In this document: positions 1 to 5,701 of the stretch, in pieces
Layout of the letters: the number at the start of each line of letters is the position of its first letter
How positions within the stretch are numbered: position 1 is the stretch's first letter
DNA from: Pseudonocardiales bacterium
GTDB taxonomy: Bacteria > Actinomycetota > Actinomycetes > Mycobacteriales > Jatrophihabitantaceae
Assembly (NCBI GenBank): GCA_030840415.1
Contig: JAVEEO010000558.1
Coordinates: forward strand, 1-6,035
Reading direction: 5' to 3'
DNA length: 6,035 nucleotides
Program-made: the position numbers and the translations under genes
The notes under the pieces: generated by a model
Told to the model about the DNA's origin: nothing
The model's database searches: none
The model's input: the letters and a program-made list of their open reading frames with translations, nothing else

Positions 1-69
1 TCGCCGCCCGCCGGCAGGACTGACCCGGGCACGACTGACCCGGGCACGACTGACCCCCGGCAGAACTGA
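1..69 (+). CDS. Possible C-terminal tail of a gene entering from the left (GTTDP repeats)
   Basis: Reading from base 1 in frame 1, the plus strand is open to a TGA at 67-69 and gives a 22-residue tail. It contains GRTDP, then GTTDP twice, then RQN. The 15-bp repeat period keeps this frame, so the repeats become a Gly-Thr-Thr-Asp-Pro pentapeptide array, a plausible disordered tail. The stop lies 7 bp from the stop of the convergent DUF5313 gene, which is normal tight packing. No start or domain is visible because the window cuts the gene. Frame 2 and the minus strand are also open here, as is common in high-GC DNA, so coding is only a reasonable guess. No function can be assigned. Confidence 0.35.
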   Translation, partial: SPPAGRTDPGTTDPGTTDPRQN

Positions 70-74
70 CCGGG
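13..74. repeat. Four-copy 15-bp tandem repeat, unit ggcacgactgacccg
   Basis: Units begin at 13, 28, 43 and 59. The second and third share the core ggcacgactgaccc, the first differs by one base (ggcaggactgacccg), and the fourth is degenerate (ggcagaactgaccgg). Spacing is 15, 15 and 16 bp. The final 16-bp step leads into the TGA stop of the possible frame-1 tail. The repeat may continue left of the window. Confidence 0.8.
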
Positions 75-75
75 G
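55..75. terminator. Weak hairpin between convergent gene ends
   Basis: CCCCGG at 55-60 pairs perfectly with CCGGGG at 70-75 around a 9-nt loop that contains the TGA stop at 67-69. It lies directly at the 3' end of the DUF5313 gene and of the possible left-hand gene, so it could end transcripts from both sides. The stem is only 6 bp and there is no T-run, so this is tentative. Confidence 0.25.
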
Positions 76-76
76 T

Positions 77-403
77 TCAGTCCGGGTCGGGCCCGGACGG
101 CGGCAGCATGCCGTGCTGGCGCAGTCGCCGGTCGCGCAGCTCGTCGGCGTAGGCCAGGCTCACGAACAGCGGCCCGATCACCACGAACAGCGCCGCGTAG
201 ATCCGGATCTCCAGCCGGCCCGGCAGCAGCAGCAACACGGTGACCGGGATGACGGCGATCAGCATGATCCGGCCGGCCTCGCGCAGCCGCCAGTCCGGCC
301 CGGTCAGGTCGGCGAAAACCCAGTCGTGGTAGCGCTCGGGCAGCCGGCCGCCGAGGGCGTAGCCGAGCCACCGCAGCACGCCGGGGTGTTCGCTGGAGGA
401 CAT
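77..403 (-). CDS. DUF5313 family small membrane protein
   Basis: This is a 108-residue protein of unknown function. It matches my memory of the actinobacterial DUF5313 family: an N-terminal block HPGVLRWLGYALGGRLPERY (residues 6-25), a W-x-L-R segment near 38-41, then two hydrophobic helices at about 46-60 and 67-85, ending in a charged segment (DELRDRRLRQHG) and a Pro/Asp-rich tail. There is no signal peptide. It is probably an inner-membrane protein with two spans. I chose the ATG at 403 because a GGAG sits 7 nt upstream and because family similarity begins within a few residues of it. The frame stays open for 75 more codons upstream, but that stretch is antisense to the thioesterase gene and looks like non-protein shadow sequence. 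Its start faces the thioesterase start, with about 33 bp between them. Confidence 0.8.
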   Translation of the reverse strand: MSSSEHPGVLRWLGYALGGRLPERYHDWVFADLTGPDWRLREAGRIMLIAVIPVTVLLLLPGRLEIRIYAALFVVIGPLFVSLAYADELRDRRLRQHGMLPPSGPDPD

Positions 404-436
404 CACCGCTCCAGTCTGGACGTTAGGGTTGCCGGC

Positions 437-1318
437 GTGGACACCGCCTTCTATGCCGGCCTCGACACCGAGCTGACCGGCAGGGGAGCCGGCATGGAAC
501 TCACCGGCACCGTCCTCAGCGCCGCTGCCTGCGGCGGCCCCTGGTCGGCGGAGCTGCAGCACGGCGGGCCGCCGAGCGCGCTGCTGGTCCGGTTGGCCGA
601 ACAGCTGGCCGCCGCGGCCGTCGGGCACCGCAACCTGGTGGCGGCCCGGACCGCCGCCGAGTTCCTGGCTCCGGTTCCGGTCGCCCCGCTTCAGGTGTGG
701 GCCCGAGTGGAGCGGCTGGCCCGCAGTGCGGTGTTGGTCCGGACCCAGCTGGCGGCGTCCGGCAAGCCATGCCTGCAGGCCCGGGTCTGGCTGATGACCG
801 AGAGCCCCGACGGGCGTCCGCCCGCGGCAGGCCCGGCCGTCCTGGCCGGGTCAGCCGCGGCGGATCGGGATGTGGCGGATCCGGGCGCGGCCGAGCTGTT
901 GACGACCGAGGACCCGACCGAACTACCGGACTTCGGGATGGACGGCTTTCCCTACGCCGAGCACCTGGACTGGCGCGCGGTGTCGGGCAAGGCCCGCGAA
1001 CCGGGTCCGGCCACCGTCTGGGTCCGCGCCCGGGTGCCGCTGCTGGCCGGCGAGCAGCCGTCCACCCTGCAGCGACTGCTGGTGGTCGCCGACTCGGCCA
1101 GTGGTGTCTCCTCGCTGCTGGACTGGGACGACTGGTCCTTCGCCAACATCGACCTCGATGTGCACCTGGTGCGCCAGAGTCAGGACGACTGGGTGTTGAT
1201 GCAGGCCGTCAGTGAACTCGGCGCCGGCCTGGGCCTGGCTCGCTCCAGCCTGTCCGACCGGGCCGGCCTGGTAGGGGCCGGGCTGCAGACGCTGCTGGTC
1301 CGCAGCCGCCGCGACTGA
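437..1318 (+). CDS. Acyl-CoA thioesterase-like double-hotdog protein (thioesterase family protein)
   Basis: The 293-residue protein has two tandem hotdog folds of the TesB-like type. The N-terminal half carries the family signature GPWSAELQHGGPPSALL (QHGGPP at residues 41-46), followed by the RTAAEFLAPVPV strand region. The C-terminal half carries ADSASGVSSLLDW (about 218-230) and NIDLDVHLVR (about 237-246). The family hydrolyses acyl-CoA thioesters to free acid and CoA in the cytoplasm; the substrate here is unknown. I prefer the GTG at 437 because relatives begin with an A-F-Y/F segment, present here as VDTAFYAGL, and an AGGG lies 8 nt upstream. The alternative is ATG at 494, which has a better ribosome site (AGGGGA, 6 nt upstream) and gives 274 residues, but it would cut off the AFY segment. 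It stands alone, with the DUF5313 gene diverging from it and yceI 100 bp downstream. Confidence 0.8.
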   Translation: MDTAFYAGLDTELTGRGAGMELTGTVLSAAACGGPWSAELQHGGPPSALLVRLAEQLAAAAVGHRNLVAARTAAEFLAPVPVAPLQVWARVERLARSAVLVRTQLAASGKPCLQARVWLMTESPDGRPPAAGPAVLAGSAAADRDVADPGAAELLTTEDPTELPDFGMDGFPYAEHLDWRAVSGKAREPGPATVWVRARVPLLAGEQPSTLQRLLVVADSASGVSSLLDWDDWSFANIDLDVHLVRQSQDDWVLMQAVSELGAGLGLARSSLSDRAGLVGAGLQTLLVRSRRD

Positions 1319-1354
1319 CCGCAGATTGTGGTGCAGGTCACAGCTTCTTCGGAA

Positions 1355-1369
1355 ATGCCCGTTGGGCAT
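1355..1369 (+). terminator. Small hairpin with T-run after the thioesterase gene
   Basis: ATGCCC (1355-1360), loop GTT, GGGCAT (1364-1369) form a perfect 6-bp stem 36 nt past the thioesterase stop. A TTTT at 1376-1379 follows after a 6-nt gap. The layout fits a weak intrinsic terminator that separates the thioesterase from yceI, but the T-run is short and displaced. Confidence 0.35.
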
Positions 1370-1377
1370 CGACGGTT

Positions 1378-1405
1378 TTGAACCTCGGTAGTTGAACACT
1401 AAACA
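1378..1405 (+). promoter_or_regulatory. Candidate yceI promoter with duplicated TTGAAC
   Basis: TTGAAC occurs at 1378-1383 and again at 1392-1397, 14 bp apart. The first is a fair -35; TAAACA at 1400-1405 is a weak -10 at 16-bp spacing. The second copy belongs to AGTTGAACACTAAACA, an imperfect inverted repeat resembling a MarR-type operator, although only 4 of 6 arm bases match. The AT-rich patch is unusual against the GC-rich background, which supports a control role. Exact boxes are uncertain. Confidence 0.3.
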
Positions 1406-1418
1406 GTTAGGAGTTCCG

Positions 1419-1979
1419 ATGACGCTCGCAGCCACCTCGATCCCCGGTTACCTGGCCGGCACCTGGTCGATCGACCCCGCCCACTCCGACGTCTCGTTCT
1501 CGGTGCGGCACATGATGGTCAGCAAGGTGAAGGGCCGCTTCGGCTCGTTCTCCGGCACCATCGTAACCGCCGAGGACCCGGCCCAGTCCTCGGTCACCGC
1601 CGAGATCGACCTGAACTCGATCGACACCAACAACGCCCAGCGCGATGACCACATCCGCTCCCGCGACTTCTTCGAGGTGGAGAAGCACCCGACCATGACC
1701 TTCACCTCCACCTCGGTGCGAGCTGACGGCGGGGACTTCCTGCTGACCGGCGACCTGACCCTCAAGGGCATCACCAAGCCCGTCACCCTCAAGCTCGAGC
1801 TCAACGGCATCGGCCCGGACCCGTACGGAGGCACCCGCGCCGGCTTCACCGCCACCACCGAGATCAGCCGCAAGGAGTTCGGCGTCGACATCGACATGCC
1901 GATGGACGGCGGCGGCGTGGTCATCGGCGACCGGATCAGCATCGCGCTCGAGATCGAGGCCGTGCTGGCCACCGCCTGA
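1419..1979 (+). CDS. YceI family protein (polyisoprenoid-binding-like lipocalin-fold)
   Basis: This 186-residue protein is a complete YceI domain. It shows GTWSIDPAHSDVSFSVRHMMVSKVKGRF (residues 14-41), DDHIRSRDFFEVEKHPTMTF (76-95), GDLTLKGITKPV (111-122), SRKEFGV (150-156) and a terminal strand around GDRISIALEIEA (170-181). The YceI fold is a lipocalin-like beta barrel that binds isoprenoid or other amphiphilic chains in structurally studied members; the physiological role is generally unclear. No signal peptide is present, so it is probably cytoplasmic, as is usual for short actinobacterial members. ATG at 1419 is chosen because AGGAG (1409-1413) lies 5 nt upstream; an in-frame TTG at 1392 lacks such a site and overlaps the likely promoter. 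It appears to be monocistronic: a terminator-like hairpin precedes it and a strong hairpin follows it. Confidence 0.93.
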   Translation: MTLAATSIPGYLAGTWSIDPAHSDVSFSVRHMMVSKVKGRFGSFSGTIVTAEDPAQSSVTAEIDLNSIDTNNAQRDDHIRSRDFFEVEKHPTMTFTSTSVRADGGDFLLTGDLTLKGITKPVTLKLELNGIGPDPYGGTRAGFTATTEISRKEFGVDIDMPMDGGGVVIGDRISIALEIEAVLATA

Positions 1980-2004
1980 CCAGCGACAGTTGTCGAGCAC
2001 GTCA

Positions 2005-2040
2005 TCGGCGAGCCGGCCCGCACCAGGGCCGGCTCGCCGA
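2005..2040. terminator. Perfect 15-bp-stem hairpin between convergent genes
   Basis: Bases 2005-2019 (TCGGCGAGCCGGCCC) pair without a mismatch with 2026-2040 around the 6-nt loop GCACCA. It sits 25 bp after the yceI stop and 10 bp before the alpha-subunit stop. It therefore fits a two-way terminator for both convergent genes. There is no T-run on either side, which is common for actinobacterial hairpin terminators. Confidence 0.78.
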
Positions 2041-2050
2041 GTGGGTTCGG

Positions 2051-3814
2051 CTAGTCCTTGATCTCGCAGATCACCGCGCCGGACGCGACCACCGCGCCGG
2101 CCTCGGCCGACAGCCCGGTGACGGTGCCGGCCTTGTGGGCGTTGATCGGCTGCTCCATCTTCATCGCTTCGAGCACCACCACCAGGTCGCCGGCCGCCAC
2201 CGTGTCGCCGTCGCTGACCGCCACCTTGACGATGGTGCCCTGCATGGGCGCGGTCAGTGAGTTCCCGGACGCCGCGGCGCCGGCCCGCTTGGCCCCGGAG
2301 CGCTTGGGCGCCTTCTTCGCACCGCCGGCGGCAGCCGTCCCACCCGCGCCGAAGCCGGCCGGCAGGCTGACCTCCAGCCGCTTGCCGTTCACCTCGACCA
2401 CCACCCGGTCCCGATCCGGCACCGGGTCAGAACCGTCGGCGGCACCGGTGAAGGCGGGGATCTGGTTGTCGAACTCGGTCTCGATCCACTGGGTGAACAC
2501 GGTGAAGGGCGCACTGTCGGCCGGGGCGAAGGCCGGGTCGCGGACCACCGCGCGGTGGAACGGCAGCGCGGTCGCCATGCCGTCCACCACATACTCGTCC
2601 AGCGCCCGGCGAGACCGGGCCAGCGCCTCGTCGCGGGTCTCGCCCCAGACGATCAGCTTGGCCAGCAGCGAGTCGAAGGCACCGCCGATCACCGAGTCGG
2701 CCTCGATGCCCGAGTCCACCCGGACGCCCGGGCCGGCCGGCTCGCGGTAAGTCGTCACGACGCCCGGAGCCGGCAGGAAGCCGCGGCCGGGGTCCTCGCC
2801 GTTGATCCGGAACTCGATGGCGTGCCCGCGCGGGGTCGGGTCCTCGGTGAACCGCAGCACCTCGCCGTCGGCGATCCGGAACTGCTCGCGGACCAGGTCC
2901 AGGCCGGTGGTCTCCTCCGAGACCGGGTGCTCGACCTGCAGCCGGGTGTTTACCTCGAGGAAGCTGATCACGCCGTCGTTGCCGACCAGGTACTCCACGG
3001 TGCCGGCGCCGGTGTAGTGGGCCTCGCGGCAGATCGCCTTGGCCGAGGCGTGGATGCGCTCGCGCTGCTCGTCGGTCAGGAACGGCGCGGGGGCCTCCTC
3101 GACCAGCTTCTGGTTGCGCCGCTGCAGCGAGCAGTCCCGGGTGCCGACCACGATCACGTTGCCGTGGGTGTCGGCCAGCACCTGCGCCTCGACGTGCCGG
3201 GACCGGTCCAGGTAGCGCTCGACGAAGCACTCGCCCCGGCCGAACGCGCTGACCGCCTCGCGCACCGCGCTGGCATACAACTCCGGGATCTCCTCCAGCG
3301 TCCGGGCGATCTTGAGCCCTCGGCCGCCGCCGCCGAAGGCTGCCTTGATGGCCACCGGCAGGCCGTGCTCGGTGGCGAAGGCGACCACCTCGTCCGCGTC
3401 GGCCACCGGGTCCGGCGTGCCGGGCACCAGCGGCGCACCGGCCCGCAGCGCGATGTGCCGGGCGGTGACCTTGTCGCCGAGATCGCGAATCGCCTGCGGG
3501 GACGGGCCGATCCAGGTGAGTCCGGCGTCCAGCACCGCCTGGGCGAAGTGGGCGTTCTCGCTCAGGAAGCCGTAGCCGGGGTGCACCGCGTCGGCGCCGG
3601 ACTTCAGCGCCGCGTCGATCACCTTCTCGATCACCAGGTAGGACTCCGCCGGCGTGCTGCCGCCGAGTGCGAAGGCCTCGTCGGCCATTCGGGCGTGCAA
3701 GGCGTCGCGGTCGGGGTCGGCGTAGACCGCCACCGAGGTCAGCCCCGCGTCCCGGGCTGCCCGGATGACCCGGACGGCGATCTCGCCGCGATTGGCGATG
3801 AGCACCTTGCGCAT
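2051..3814 (-). CDS. Acyl-CoA carboxylase alpha subunit (biotin carboxylase + BCCP), AccA3-type
   Basis: This 587-residue subunit carboxylates its own biotin with ATP and bicarbonate, then hands the carboxyl group to a beta subunit. Domains: biotin carboxylase N-domain (1-112, [18 protein letters not shown]), ATP-grasp (about 115-310), BC C-domain (about 330-440), an Ala/Lys-rich linker (about 485-516) and biotinyl domain (517-587). Visible key residues are K115 and K157, the glycine loop GGGGRG (161-166), H207/E209, E274, E287, N289, R291 and R336, matching the E. coli BC active-site set. EAMKM (549-553) gives biotinyl-lysine K552. Length and the stretches [19 protein letters not shown] and [22 protein letters not shown] closely resemble M. 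tuberculosis AccA3 as I recall it, rather than the longer methylcrotonyl-CoA type. AGGAGG lies 7 nt before the ATG. The merR gene is 110 bp upstream on the same strand, so co-transcription is possible. The carboxylase substrate depends on the beta partner. Confidence 0.96.
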   Translation of the reverse strand: MRKVLIANRGEIAVRVIRAARDAGLTSVAVYADPDRDALHARMADEAFALGGSTPAESYLVIEKVIDAALKSGADAVHPGYGFLSENAHFAQAVLDAGLTWIGPSPQAIRDLGDKVTARHIALRAGAPLVPGTPDPVADADEVVAFATEHGLPVAIKAAFGGGGRGLKIARTLEEIPELYASAVREAVSAFGRGECFVERYLDRSRHVEAQVLADTHGNVIVVGTRDCSLQRRNQKLVEEAPAPFLTDEQRERIHASAKAICREAHYTGAGTVEYLVGNDGVISFLEVNTRLQVEHPVSEETTGLDLVREQFRIADGEVLRFTEDPTPRGHAIEFRINGEDPGRGFLPAPGVVTTYREPAGPGVRVDSGIEADSVIGGAFDSLLAKLIVWGETRDEALARSRRALDEYVVDGMATALPFHRAVVRDPAFAPADSAPFTVFTQWIETEFDNQIPAFTGAADGSDPVPDRDRVVVEVNGKRLEVSLPAGFGAGGTAAAGGAKKAPKRSGAKRAGAAASGNSLTAPMQGTIVKVAVSDGDTVAAGDLVVVLEAMKMEQPINAHKAGTVTGLSAEAGAVVASGAVICEIKD

Positions 3815-3836
3815 GCGTCTGCCTCCTGACTGTGCA

Positions 3837-3873
3837 CTTGCCCGTGGCCTGACTATGGCTTGCCCGTGGCCTG
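3837..3873. repeat. 15-bp direct repeat in the leader of the alpha-subunit gene
   Basis: The sequence cttgcccgtggcctg occurs exactly at 3837-3851 and 3859-3873, a 22-bp period separated by 7 bases (actatgg). It lies between merR and the carboxylase alpha gene, ending 23 bp upstream of the latter's ATG on the minus strand. The minus strand of the intervening bases reads CATAGT, a weak -10-like hexamer without a convincing -35. Function is unknown; it could be a slippage product or a protein site of two helical turns. Confidence 0.6.
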
Positions 3874-3924
3874 CGATCGCGATCTCGGCGGTGTGGTGCG
3901 AAGGCTACCCAAGGCGGCCGCGGG

Positions 3925-4332
3925 CTACGGCAGCTGGTCGAGCCGCTGCTGGCAGCGGGCGGCCACCTCGTCCACCTCGCTCAGGGTGCGGGCCAGGTCG
4001 CGCTCACGGGCGCGCAGGTCGGCGGTGATCTCGCCGAGCCGTGCCAGCAGGGTCTCCAGCTGGCGGCGCTCGGAGCTCGCCGCTCCGTCGTACATGCCGA
4101 CGATCTCGCGGATCTCCGACAGCGACATGCCGAACCGCTTGCCCCGCAGGATCAGCCGCAACCGGGCCCGATCCCGATGGTCATAGACCCGTGCCGAGCC
4201 GGCCCGGGACGGCGTGATCAGCCCCTCGGCCTCGTAGAAGCGCAGCGTCCGGGTGGTGATGCCCAGCTCGTCGGCCAGCTCGCCGACCGTCCAGAGCCGG
4301 TCGGCCGGACTGGCTTCCGTTGCGGGGGTCAT
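3925..4332 (-). CDS. MerR family transcriptional regulator, LiuR/GnyR-like
   Basis: This 135-residue regulator has a MerR winged helix at the N-terminus: WTVGELADELGITTRTLRFYEAEGLITPSR (residues 14-43), then SARVYDHRDRARLRLILRGKRFGMSLSEIREI (46-77). A coiled-coil dimerisation helix runs from about 87 to 126. The RDRARL-LILRGKR-FG-SLSEI stretch is, from memory, characteristic of the LiuR/GnyR subgroup that controls branched-chain acyl-CoA catabolism. There is no metal-binding cysteine pair (only C127), so a metal sensor is unlikely; an acyl-CoA effector is an inference from the neighbours. ATG at 4332 is chosen because family similarity begins just after it; the open frame upstream is the operator region. 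No Shine-Dalgarno is seen, and a -10-like TATAAC ends 3 nt before the ATG, so the message may be leaderless. It faces fadE across a shared 121-bp control region containing an 18-bp palindrome and precedes the alpha-subunit gene on its own strand. Confidence 0.92.
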   Translation of the reverse strand: MTPATEASPADRLWTVGELADELGITTRTLRFYEAEGLITPSRAGSARVYDHRDRARLRLILRGKRFGMSLSEIREIVGMYDGAASSERRQLETLLARLGEITADLRARERDLARTLSEVDEVAARCQQRLDQLP

Positions 4333-4335
4333 AGC

Positions 4336-4367
4336 GTTATAGTGCTTAACGTTGACGTAAACGTCAA
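4336..4367 (-). promoter_or_regulatory. Candidate merR promoter
   Basis: On the minus strand TTGACG (4367-4362) is a good -35 lying inside the palindrome. TATAAC (4341-4336) is a good -10 at 20-bp spacing; a shifted alternative CACTAT (4344-4339) gives 17 bp and would place the start of transcription at the ATG. Palindrome binding would cover this -35, predicting autoregulation. Confidence 0.4.
4338..4343 (+). promoter_or_regulatory. Candidate fadE -10 box TATAGT
   Basis: TATAGT matches five of six bases of the -10 consensus on the plus strand and overlaps the merR -10 on the other strand. Transcription would start near 4350, immediately before the palindrome. No good -35 lies 16-18 bp upstream (best TTCCGT at 4315-4320). 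An alternative -10, TAAACT at 4380-4385, would use TTGACG (4352-4357) at a long 22-bp spacing. Confidence 0.35.
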
Positions 4368-4368
4368 C
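4351..4368. promoter_or_regulatory. MerR/LiuR-type operator palindrome GTTGACGTAAACGTCAAC
   Basis: Eight-base arms GTTGACGT and ACGTCAAC are perfectly complementary around the 2-bp centre AA. The site lies in the divergent merR-fadE spacer, overlaps the likely merR -35 and begins at the likely fadE transcription start. That position fits repression of both genes by the adjacent regulator. ACGT half-sites resemble what I recall of LiuR sites in proteobacteria, but I could not check this. Confidence 0.7.
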
Positions 4369-4453
4369 CCTGCTTGCCGTAAACTCAAAGCCATTCGAAC
4401 CGCTTCCCGGCGCGATCCGCTGCCAGCGGTTCGTCCAGCGTCCGGGAGTCGCC

Positions 4454-5620
4454 ATGTCCTTCGAGCTGTCAGCCGACCACGAGGTGTTCCGCAAGGTCGT
4501 CCGCGACTTCGCCGAGTCCGAGGTTGCCCCGCACGTGGCGAAGTGGGACCGCGAGCACTACTTCCCGGTCGAGCTGATCCCCAAGATGGGCGAGCTGGGC
4601 CTGTTCGGCCTGGTGGTGCCCGAGGAGTACGGCGGCGCCGGTGCCGACTTCACCTCGCTGTGCGTGGCCATCGAGGAACTCGGCCGGGTCGACCAGTCCA
4701 TCGGCATCACGCTGTCGGCCGGGGTGGGCCTGGGCATCAACCCCATCCTCAGCTTCGGCACCGACGAGCAGAAGCAGCAGTGGCTGCCCGACCTAGTGGC
4801 CGGGCGCACCCTGGCCGGCTTCGGCCTGACCGAGCCGGAGGCGGGCTCGGACGCCGGCGCCACCCGGACCAGGGCCGAGCTCATCGACGGCCACTGGGTG
4901 GTCAACGGCGCGAAGGCCTTCATCACCAACTCCGGCTCCTCGATCACCTCGGTGGTGACGGTGACCGCACGGACCGGCACCACTGCCAGCGGCAAGGCCG
5001 AGATCTCGGCCATCCTGATTCCCAGTGGCACGCCGGGCTTCGAGGTGCAGCCGCCCTACGACAAGCTGGGCTGGCGGATCTCCGACACCCACGGGCTGGT
5101 CTTTGACGACTGCCGGGTGCCCGAGGCGAACCTGGTCGGGCAACGCGGCACCGGCTTCAAGCAGTTCCTGGCCATCCTCGACGACGGCCGGGTCGCCATC
5201 TCGGCGCTGGCCGTCGGGCTCGCCCAGGCCTGCCTGGACGAGTCGCTGCGCTACGCCAAGGAGCGGCACACCTTCGGCAAGCCGATCGGGGCCCGGCAGG
5301 CGATCGCCTTCGCCATCAGCGACCTCGCGGTCGCGGTCGAGGCGGCCCGGACGCTGACCTACAAGGCCGCCTGGCTCAAGGACGCCGGCCGCTCGTCCGC
5401 CGAGGTCAAGCAGGCAGCCGCGATCGCCAAGCTGTACTCCAGCGAGGCGGCGGTCTCGGCCACCCGGGTGGCGACCCAGGTGTTCGGCGGCTACGGCTTC
5501 ATGGAGGAGTACCCGGTGGCACGCTTCTACCGCGACGCCAAGATCCTCGAGATCGGCGAGGGAACCTCCGAGGTGCAGCGGATGGTCATCGCCCGCGCGC
5601 TCGGCCTGCCCGTCGAATAG
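4454..5620 (+). CDS. Acyl-CoA dehydrogenase (short/branched-chain type)
   Basis: This 388-residue flavoprotein is full length for the family. It introduces an alpha,beta double bond into an acyl-CoA and passes electrons from FAD to ETF. Domains are an N-terminal helical part (1-115), a middle beta domain containing GFGLTEPEAGSDAGA (122-136) and WVVNGAKAFITNSG (148-161), and a C-terminal helical part with RHTFGKPIGARQAIAF (271-286), QVFGGYGFMEEYPVARFYRDAKI (342-364) and EIGEGTSEVQR (366-376). E369, just before the GTS motif, occupies the SCAD/MCAD catalytic-base position; classical isovaleryl-CoA dehydrogenases lack Glu there. The protein most resembles branched-chain enzymes such as AcdH/FadE19 in my memory. 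ATG at 4454 has GGGAG 5 nt upstream. It is divergent from merR and probably governed by the palindrome at 4351-4368. The carboxylase beta gene starts 161 bp downstream on the same strand, so shared transcription is plausible. Confidence 0.95.
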   Translation: MSFELSADHEVFRKVVRDFAESEVAPHVAKWDREHYFPVELIPKMGELGLFGLVVPEEYGGAGADFTSLCVAIEELGRVDQSIGITLSAGVGLGINPILSFGTDEQKQQWLPDLVAGRTLAGFGLTEPEAGSDAGATRTRAELIDGHWVVNGAKAFITNSGSSITSVVTVTARTGTTASGKAEISAILIPSGTPGFEVQPPYDKLGWRISDTHGLVFDDCRVPEANLVGQRGTGFKQFLAILDDGRVAISALAVGLAQACLDESLRYAKERHTFGKPIGARQAIAFAISDLAVAVEAARTLTYKAAWLKDAGRSSAEVKQAAAIAKLYSSEAAVSATRVATQVFGGYGFMEEYPVARFYRDAKILEIGEGTSEVQRMVIARALGLPVE

Positions 5621-5659
5621 GCCTGGCGCCGGGTTACCGGCCCCTGGTCCTACCGCCTC

Positions 5660-5698
5660 TGGTTCCCCTGATCCGCCCTTGGTTCCCCTGATCCGCCC
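5660..5698. repeat. Duplicated 19-bp unit tggttcccctgatccgccc
   Basis: Two identical copies at 5660-5678 and 5680-5698 have a 20-bp period. A degenerate relative (ctggtcctaccgcctc) lies just upstream at 5644-5659. It starts 39 bp past the fadE stop. No ORF or known motif covers it; function is unknown. Confidence 0.75.
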
Positions 5699-5701
5699 AG
5701 C

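Noticed and set aside
113..436. Long N-terminal extension of the thioesterase frame
   Set aside because: It runs antisense through the DUF5313 gene and reads as Gln/His/Pro-rich shadow sequence without family similarity.
404..628. 75-codon upstream extension of the DUF5313 reading frame
   Set aside because: It lies antisense to the thioesterase gene, is Gly/Ala/Arg low-complexity, and the ATG at 403 has a proper ribosome site and begins the family-like sequence.
1407..2023. Two minus-strand open frames of about 190 codons over yceI
   Set aside because: They are antisense shadows of a clear YceI domain, with high-GC low-complexity translation.
2555..3829. 424-codon plus-strand open frame over the carboxylase alpha gene
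   Set aside because: The opposite strand encodes every biotin carboxylase active-site motif; this frame gives only Arg/Ala/Gly/His-rich sequence and has no ribosome site.
4333..4453. Riboswitch or small RNA in the merR-fadE spacer
   Set aside because: The only strong structure is the 8+2+8 palindrome, whose tiny 2-bp centre fits a DNA operator better than an RNA hairpin, and no riboswitch-like conserved core was recognised.
4333..4494. Upstream extension of the merR frame
   Set aside because: It would translate through the operator and into the antisense of fadE; the MerR helix-turn-helix is complete from the ATG at 4332.
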